Positions 59,270 to 64,000 of a stretch of DNA of 64,000 nucleotides are shown here, piece by piece; the first letter of the stretch is position 1, and every line of letters starts with the position of its first letter. The notes below the pieces were generated by a model. The model was not told the DNA's origin. It did not search any database and worked only from the letters and a program-made list of their open reading frames with translations. Source of the DNA: Sipunculus nudus (Eukaryota > Annelida > Sipuncula > Golfingiida > Sipunculidae); NCBI GenBank assembly GCA_026874595.1, contig CM049322.1, positions 37,967,840-38,031,839 of the forward strand, given 5' to 3'. Position numbers and translations under genes: made by a program.

Positions 59270-59665
59270 GCTGTTTGTACATTCCTCCTACATACGAAAT
59301 ATGTCTATCGGTACCTCATTTATCCGAACTTCGTTTATCCATATTTTGTATGTCGAACTTTATACATCCATAGCCTGTATATCCGAAGAATGGATATCCA
59401 CACTTCTTGTATCCGATTATTGTATATAGGTACATCACATATCCGAACCTTGTATATCGGTTCATCAAATATCCAAACATTGTATTTTGGTAACTCATAT
59501 ATCCGAAAATGTATATAACTACCTCATATATACGAACTCTGGATATCGATGGGTCATACATACAAATGTTGTTAATTGGTATCGCTTATATCCGAACTTT
59601 ATATATCATACATCGTTAATCCGAACTTTGTATATCCATACCCCATAAATCCGAACTTTTTTTCA
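59270..59665. repeat. Degenerate minisatellite of about 33 bp
   Basis: Units of the type CATATATCCGAACTTTGTAT, then ATCGGTACCT, repeat about 11-12 times with many substitutions. As the period is near 33 bp, both strands stay open: plus-strand Y-I-G-T-S-x-I-R-T-L-like repeats and minus-strand G-Y-M-x-x-x-T repeats. No protein is inferred. Confidence 0.75.
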
Positions 59666-59937
59666 TGTTACATTCTCGTACATACCTTGGTATCTCATAA
59701 TATTATGTCTCGTACACACCTGCTTTAAAACAAAGGAGGAACTAAATACTACTTCTTTCAACAATGATCTTAGAATAGAAAATAATATACCAACATTTAA
59801 CACACAGAGTGAGGGCTGTTTAGCGGTAAAAGGAGCACGAAGATAACCCTGTGTTAAACTATAGAGATGTTAGTATAAAGTTTTTCTTTTATCTTTTTTC
59901 AAACAAGAATGATTATTTTCAGAATCTATGTATGCTA

Positions 59938-60145
59938 AACTAGAAAATTGCATTATGAGGAATGCAAGCCTCCGCAATCTTGGGGGAGGATCCCTATTGC
60001 GGAATACTTCCAAACCGTGCTTACATTCAATGATTCGGCCCATATTCCTTGGTTCATTCGTGCATACGTGACTGCGTATAAGCGAATGTTCCTTGATAAC
60101 GTTCTTGAATCTGGATCGTGCCCTGAACATTTCATGAGAGTCCAT
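59938..60145. repeat. Dispersed repeat, copy 1 (partner 63435-63640)
   Basis: Shared words in order are AACTAGAAA, AGGAATGCA, a TTGGGGG-type word, TTCGGCCC, CGTGACT/CAGTGACT, CCTTG and TGAATCTGGATCGTG against TGAAACCGGGTCATG. The two copies have the same orientation and are well diverged. Confidence 0.55.
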
Positions 60146-60706
60146 TAAGGGTTACGTTGTGATCAAACACAAAACACACCTACGAACGGCATGGACACAT
60201 AGCCTCCTGGAGGAGGCAAACATCCATGAGATATCAAATATCGCACCACTTACTAACTATACTTTTATGGCGAGCGGATGATAAGGGTTAACCTCATGTT
60301 CGCATGGTTATACAATACAGTATAAACTCATTTATCCGCCATTAGATTAGATGGCTGATATCGAGCGTTACTGTGAGGATATGCTGGACTGACGGCGGGT
60401 GACACCGATTACTCTTGTGTTGCGTATGATACCGATATGTTATGTTATGTATACTTTGAAAACATTTTAACAGCATAATATCCTAACCGTCATTTATAAG
60501 GGCAAGGATTTGGCATTCAAGGGCAGAACAACTTTTGACGGTTGGCGAATAGGGCGATTATGGCTTGATTAGCAGTAAATATGTGGCGCGAACATGGGGA
60601 AATTTATTAGCAACTAGAGAAATTGGTGGAAAAGGGTACCAGAAAAAAAACCCTGCTAAGATAAAAAAATGAACTTTCGTTACTCTTTGCCTTATATCTC
60701 TTTCAG

Positions 60707-63700
60707 ACGAAAAGGTGGTCCAGACGAAAGAAAGAGGGCACGCTAGAAGAAGACCTCTAACCGCTGTATCTCAGTTATACCAACAATGACGCAAGTAACG
60801 CCACCACGTGAGTACAAAATTACCCAACGCATAAAGGTTATTTAAAGGTTATATAGTGACATAGATGAGTTATTGTTAAGCATATTTAAGAAGAAACCCT
60901 ATATTTCAAGCAGGTATCTATGGGAATATAGAAAGCATTAAAATCCATATGTTCGCAACAAACAAATGTACAGTTAACTAAGTGGCATGCAGATAATCTA
61001 GAGAATATTAAAGGTGCCAAATCTCCTACCTTTTGAAAAATAATGTATGTGTTTTCTGGCTTCCTCTGTGTATATATTAATGATCATCTCAGGTAAATTT
61101 TGGTCGTGAAAACTTTCGTGATTGATGTATGAACTTGTTTATCAACCATACGTTTGTAAACACCGCAACTTTGACAAACAGGAAAAACATGTAACCTAAG
61201 GTGGTAGGTTGCATAAATACACCTTAGATTGCATATTTGCGTAGGTAGAAAGGTCTCTTGTTGCAAAACGTCGTTTACAAAGATCTGGCTTATCTGACTT
61301 GCTGACAGATGCCCTTGTTAAATCTGTTTTGGTCATTTTGGCTGGCCCCTATATATTATAAACACAATGATTTAAACAAAACAGGCAGCCTGTGTACGGT
61401 GATATCCACGTTTTCTGGCCTATTTTATTAAGTTCCAGGGATTACCTTTTGTTCAGAAAGGTCAGATAGGTGATTGAGCCATTTTAACAAATTTTCCACA
61501 TTCATAGCTTTACCTTTAGTATCCCATGTGCTACCCACGAACAAATAGATGTTTTTATTTTTTATTCGCAGCCACACGATATTCAAATTGGAAACTTTAG
61601 CATAACAATAAATGATACCCCCATCCCACTATAATTTGAAAATTTGGGCGTGGACCCAGAAAAGCATTTTCCTGGTCTAAATTATGTTTGCCCATGGATA
61701 CACGTCCCTTTGCCAAAAAAAAACCTCTATTGACAGACAGATTCTGACCTGGGCGCTCCTTCGGAGTATGGTCGTGTCGCATCCCGGCACCCATGCATGT
61801 TTATTTCTCCCAGTTTCTCGAAACCGCTCATGGACTCGCCATTTTGTGTACACATTAAAACCCGGATGTCACAGGTCGCATGTCGGAATTATGGATATTC
61901 CACTAGTTTATAACAATAATTTGTTTTATAGCTAGCTTAAACGTGTCCAATCTCAATATAAATTAAGAGACGATGCATAACTCCAAGGACAGAGGAAACG
62001 TAGATGAATATTGATAAAAACAATTTTACGACTAAATGAGTATGAGGGAAATCAATCTCTGCAACTGTTCTTAGTGAAAGCCAGTTTGCGTTTGTATATA
62101 TATACTCGTTGCCTGCCTTTAAAAAGCTCTCCCTACTTAGCTCCTTGGATGTATGACATGACGCATTATAGAAAAAATAAATTAATATAATTCTAACTCG
62201 ATATGCGTAGATTACACACCAGTTATGCAGTCGTGTCCACAAAATCCGAATCCGAGTGAAAGGCCGAGTCCAATTCCGAGTCCTTGAGGGTCGGGTCCAA
62301 GTACACCTGCATCGAGTCCCAGTCACCTGCAAGCCGAGTACAAGACCCAGTCCGAAACAAATTTCCTTTATAAAAGAAATTTCACAAGGTTATTTTAGAT
62401 GATCATGTGTTTATATTTGAATATTTAATCAACTTTAGGTCCAGATGCCAAACTTATGTTTGGTAAATATAGTCTAATTTATTATGTCTAATATTATCTT
62501 AGTAACTCATATACATAGATATATAGGCATGTATAAACGTCTATATAGTTTTTTTTTTTTTTTTGTTTGTTGTTGAGTTTTTTTTACTGGACTCGAGATG
62601 GACTTGGTCTGATTTCTCCAGTCCTTGCCTCCGAGTCTGAGTACAAGTCCGAATCCAGGACCGTCGAGTCCAAGTTCGAGTCCGAGTCGTTAAACCAGTG
62701 ATCATCCTACATTCGTTCAGGATCTCGTTGCACGTCAATAGCGGGGTTGGCTGTGTGTCGTCTTTAGTGGGGTTTTCCAAGACCAAAGAGGTTACGACTG
62801 ATTGGAACAGGGAGCTGGGTGTCTGACAGCTTACAACCCCCAATATCCTGTTACCATTACACAGCAAAAGCCTGCTTCGGAAAGCGGTGGTTAGATGGAA
62901 ATAATTAAAGAATGAATGCATCATGACCGCTTAGTAAGTTGAGGCATTCTCATAAATTTCTTAACATTGAAACCTGAGTATGCACTCTTACTTTGCCAAC
63001 TAATTTCGTTTTTTTTTTTTAGCTGTTAGAGTTGGACCTTCGCCATATTTTATTTAATAAATTTCGTTTTCAATTTCAGCTGTGGGAGTTGGGACTGTTC
63101 CTCCTCTTGGAGCCGGGGTCATAGTAATCGCCATCATATCATCCATCATCAGCTTGATCATCATCTTCCTGTGGTTTGGTTGGATGAAGGATGTCCCAGG
63201 GACTAGTATGAGTATGTATATAAAACACTGTCACGTTATACATGATAAAGCCTCGCCTCGCGACCACCTCAGGTTAGTGACCACCTCAAAATAACGACCA
63301 CGTTTTCAAGGTCCAAATTCCTTTTTGCTCTTTATATCAGTACGTCTCAGATGACCACCTCGGAATGCAACCATTTTATCGAGGTTCGTTGGTGGTCGCA
63401 ATTCGGAGGTTTCACTGTTCTCAATACAGATATTATATGAACTAGAAAGCTGTATCCTAAGGAATGCAGGACTCTGCCATGTTGGGGGTTCCTATCAAGG
63501 GATGAACCGAAAACAGTTTTCGCATTCACTTATTCGGCCCTTTGACCCAGATTTATTTGCGCGTCAGTGACTCTACATTTGTGATTATTCCTTGGTCAGG
63601 CTCCTGAAACCGGGTCATGTGTCGGATCCACACAAAAATTAAAATTGCTTCTTCAGTGGCCCATTCACGAAATGCCCTAAGTATTTAATAAGATTCCGTT

Positions 63701-63987
63701 CATGATTGCATCAGTTATGTAGTGAACAAACACACAAACATACAAACACACACACTTATCATCAGCCAGATCGTGACGTATCAGAAAACCAAAGAAAAAA
63801 AGAACCTCTATCTATACTATCCTAGCACTTAAAAAGTGAACTGAATTTTCTGGTAACTACTCACCATCTAATTGATTTTATTTGACAGTTCCCGTTCTTA
63901 TTTACGGAAGCAGCGGCATTGTTGTGACAGCTTTAGCGTTTGCAGATATGGCGATCGGGATCCGGTCCGTTCAACTCAAAGATACAA
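60707..63987 (+). CDS. Partial gene for an unrecognised multi-pass membrane protein (continues past the window)
   Basis: Exon a starts after CTCTTTCAG (60706), has an untranslated stretch, then ATG at 60786 (MTQVTPP), and ends 60807 at C|GTGAGT. Exon b is 63080-63205 (acceptor CAATTTCAG, donor A|GTATGAG). Exon c is 63889-63987 (acceptor TTTGACAG, donor CAA|GTAAGT). The phases join perfectly: one base is left over at each end and exons b and c are 126 and 99 nt. The 82 residues so far show a Pro-rich N-terminus, a hydrophobic helix at about 17-40 (GAGVIVIAIISSIIS...), a short loop WMKDVPGT, and a second helix at about 50-74 (YGSSGIVVTALAFADMAIG). The charged tail RSVQLKDT follows. There is no signal-peptide-like start, so two helices suggest a small tetraspan-type topology if more follow. 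Family unknown. Confidence 0.6.
60808..63079 (+). other. Intron 1 of the membrane-protein gene
   Basis: The intron holds two tracts rich in GAGTCC/GGACTC hexamers (about 62225-62345 and 62590-62690), a T-homopolymer at 62549-62564, and no further exon that I can support. Near its 3' end the splice-acceptor region is duplicated (63021-63022 and 63078-63079). Confidence 0.5.
62225..62690. repeat. Paired GAGTCC-hexamer-rich tracts
   Basis: At 62240-62345 words like CCGAGTCCAATTCCGAGTCC recur. At 62590-62695 words like CCGAGTCTGAGTACAAGTCCG recur, in the same sense. The minus-strand translations rich in R-T-W/R-T-R are products of this hexamer. Confidence 0.7.
63255..63420. repeat. GACCACCTC-type MITE-like repeat, better-preserved copy
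   Basis: It runs from CCTCGCCTCGCGACCACCTC to GTCGCAATTCGGAGGTTTCACTG. The ends are imperfect inverted repeats (CAGTGAAACCTCCGAATTGC in complement on the right; the left is degraded), and GACCACCTC and GGTCC words recur inside. A fragment lies at 14912-15010. Confidence 0.6.
63435..63640. repeat. Dispersed repeat, copy 2 (partner 59938-60145)
   Basis: See the partner entry for the shared words. It lies in intron 2 of the membrane-protein gene, directly beside the GACCACCTC-type repeat. Confidence 0.55.
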
Positions 63988-64000
63988 GTAAGTAGCACAC

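Noticed and set aside
62541-62924. Arg/Thr/Trp-rich minus-strand protein, and a similar one at 61937-62332
   Set aside because: The composition comes from GAGTCC hexamers and lies inside an intron of the plus-strand gene.

Overview
This is a eukaryotic, AT-rich, intron- and repeat-dense animal window, not a prokaryotic one. Long (TA)n tracts, APE-type LINEs, a tRNA-derived SINE, hAT-like MITEs, mollusc-style GGAC-rich repeat families and a CARD-NACHT-LRR receptor gene point to a marine invertebrate. I infer a lophotrochozoan such as a mollusc or brachiopod, with amphioxus as an alternative; the sequence alone does not settle it.

The one complete gene I can reconstruct is a five-coding-exon NLR-type innate immune receptor at 40609-44486 (+): a short N-terminal tag resembling an N-myristoylation signal, then CARD, NACHT ATPase and leucine-rich repeats, 958 codons. 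It sits in a segmental duplication. Block B (about 38.44-47.77 kb) is homologous to block A (about 9.99-18.42 kb). Block A carries a decayed NLR (12060-14411) that has lost the CARD core and the whole NACHT region but keeps exon 1 and most of the LRR frame. A third fragment (34490-35300) holds only intron 4 and NACHT sequence with a mutated Walker A. A small LRR shard lies at 14843-14925. The window is therefore part of an NLR cluster under birth-and-death turnover.

A second, partial gene runs off the right edge (60707-63987, +): a 5'UTR/start exon and two phase-1 exons encoding two hydrophobic segments of an unrecognised multi-pass membrane protein. The left edge (1-150, -) shows one exon of another small multi-pass membrane protein.

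Layout: 1-150 partial TM exon; 2479-5164 composite repeat with a 179-bp satellite; 5.2-9.3 kb nothing recognisable; 9.99-18.42 kb duplication block A with a CR1-like LINE inside; 18.4-22.4 kb repeats and (TA)n; 22.5-24.3 kb decayed Ty3/Gypsy-type element (-); 26.6-27.0, 29.5-30.0 and 30.7-32.2 kb LINE fossils; 34.5-35.8 kb NACHT pseudogene abutting a GGAC-tail repeat; 38.4-47.8 kb duplication block B with the intact NLR and a nonautonomous DNA element; 47.99-52.6 kb a fairly long decayed LINE (-) whose ORF1 has a 2A-like motif, interrupted by a SINE; 52.7-60.2 kb minisatellites, MITEs and microsatellites; 60.7-64.0 kb the partial membrane-protein gene.

No tRNA or rRNA genes, CRISPR arrays or bacterial-type operons were seen. 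Exon boundaries were read by eye from splice consensus, phase and paralogue comparison. Repeat family names are assigned from motifs, without database searches.
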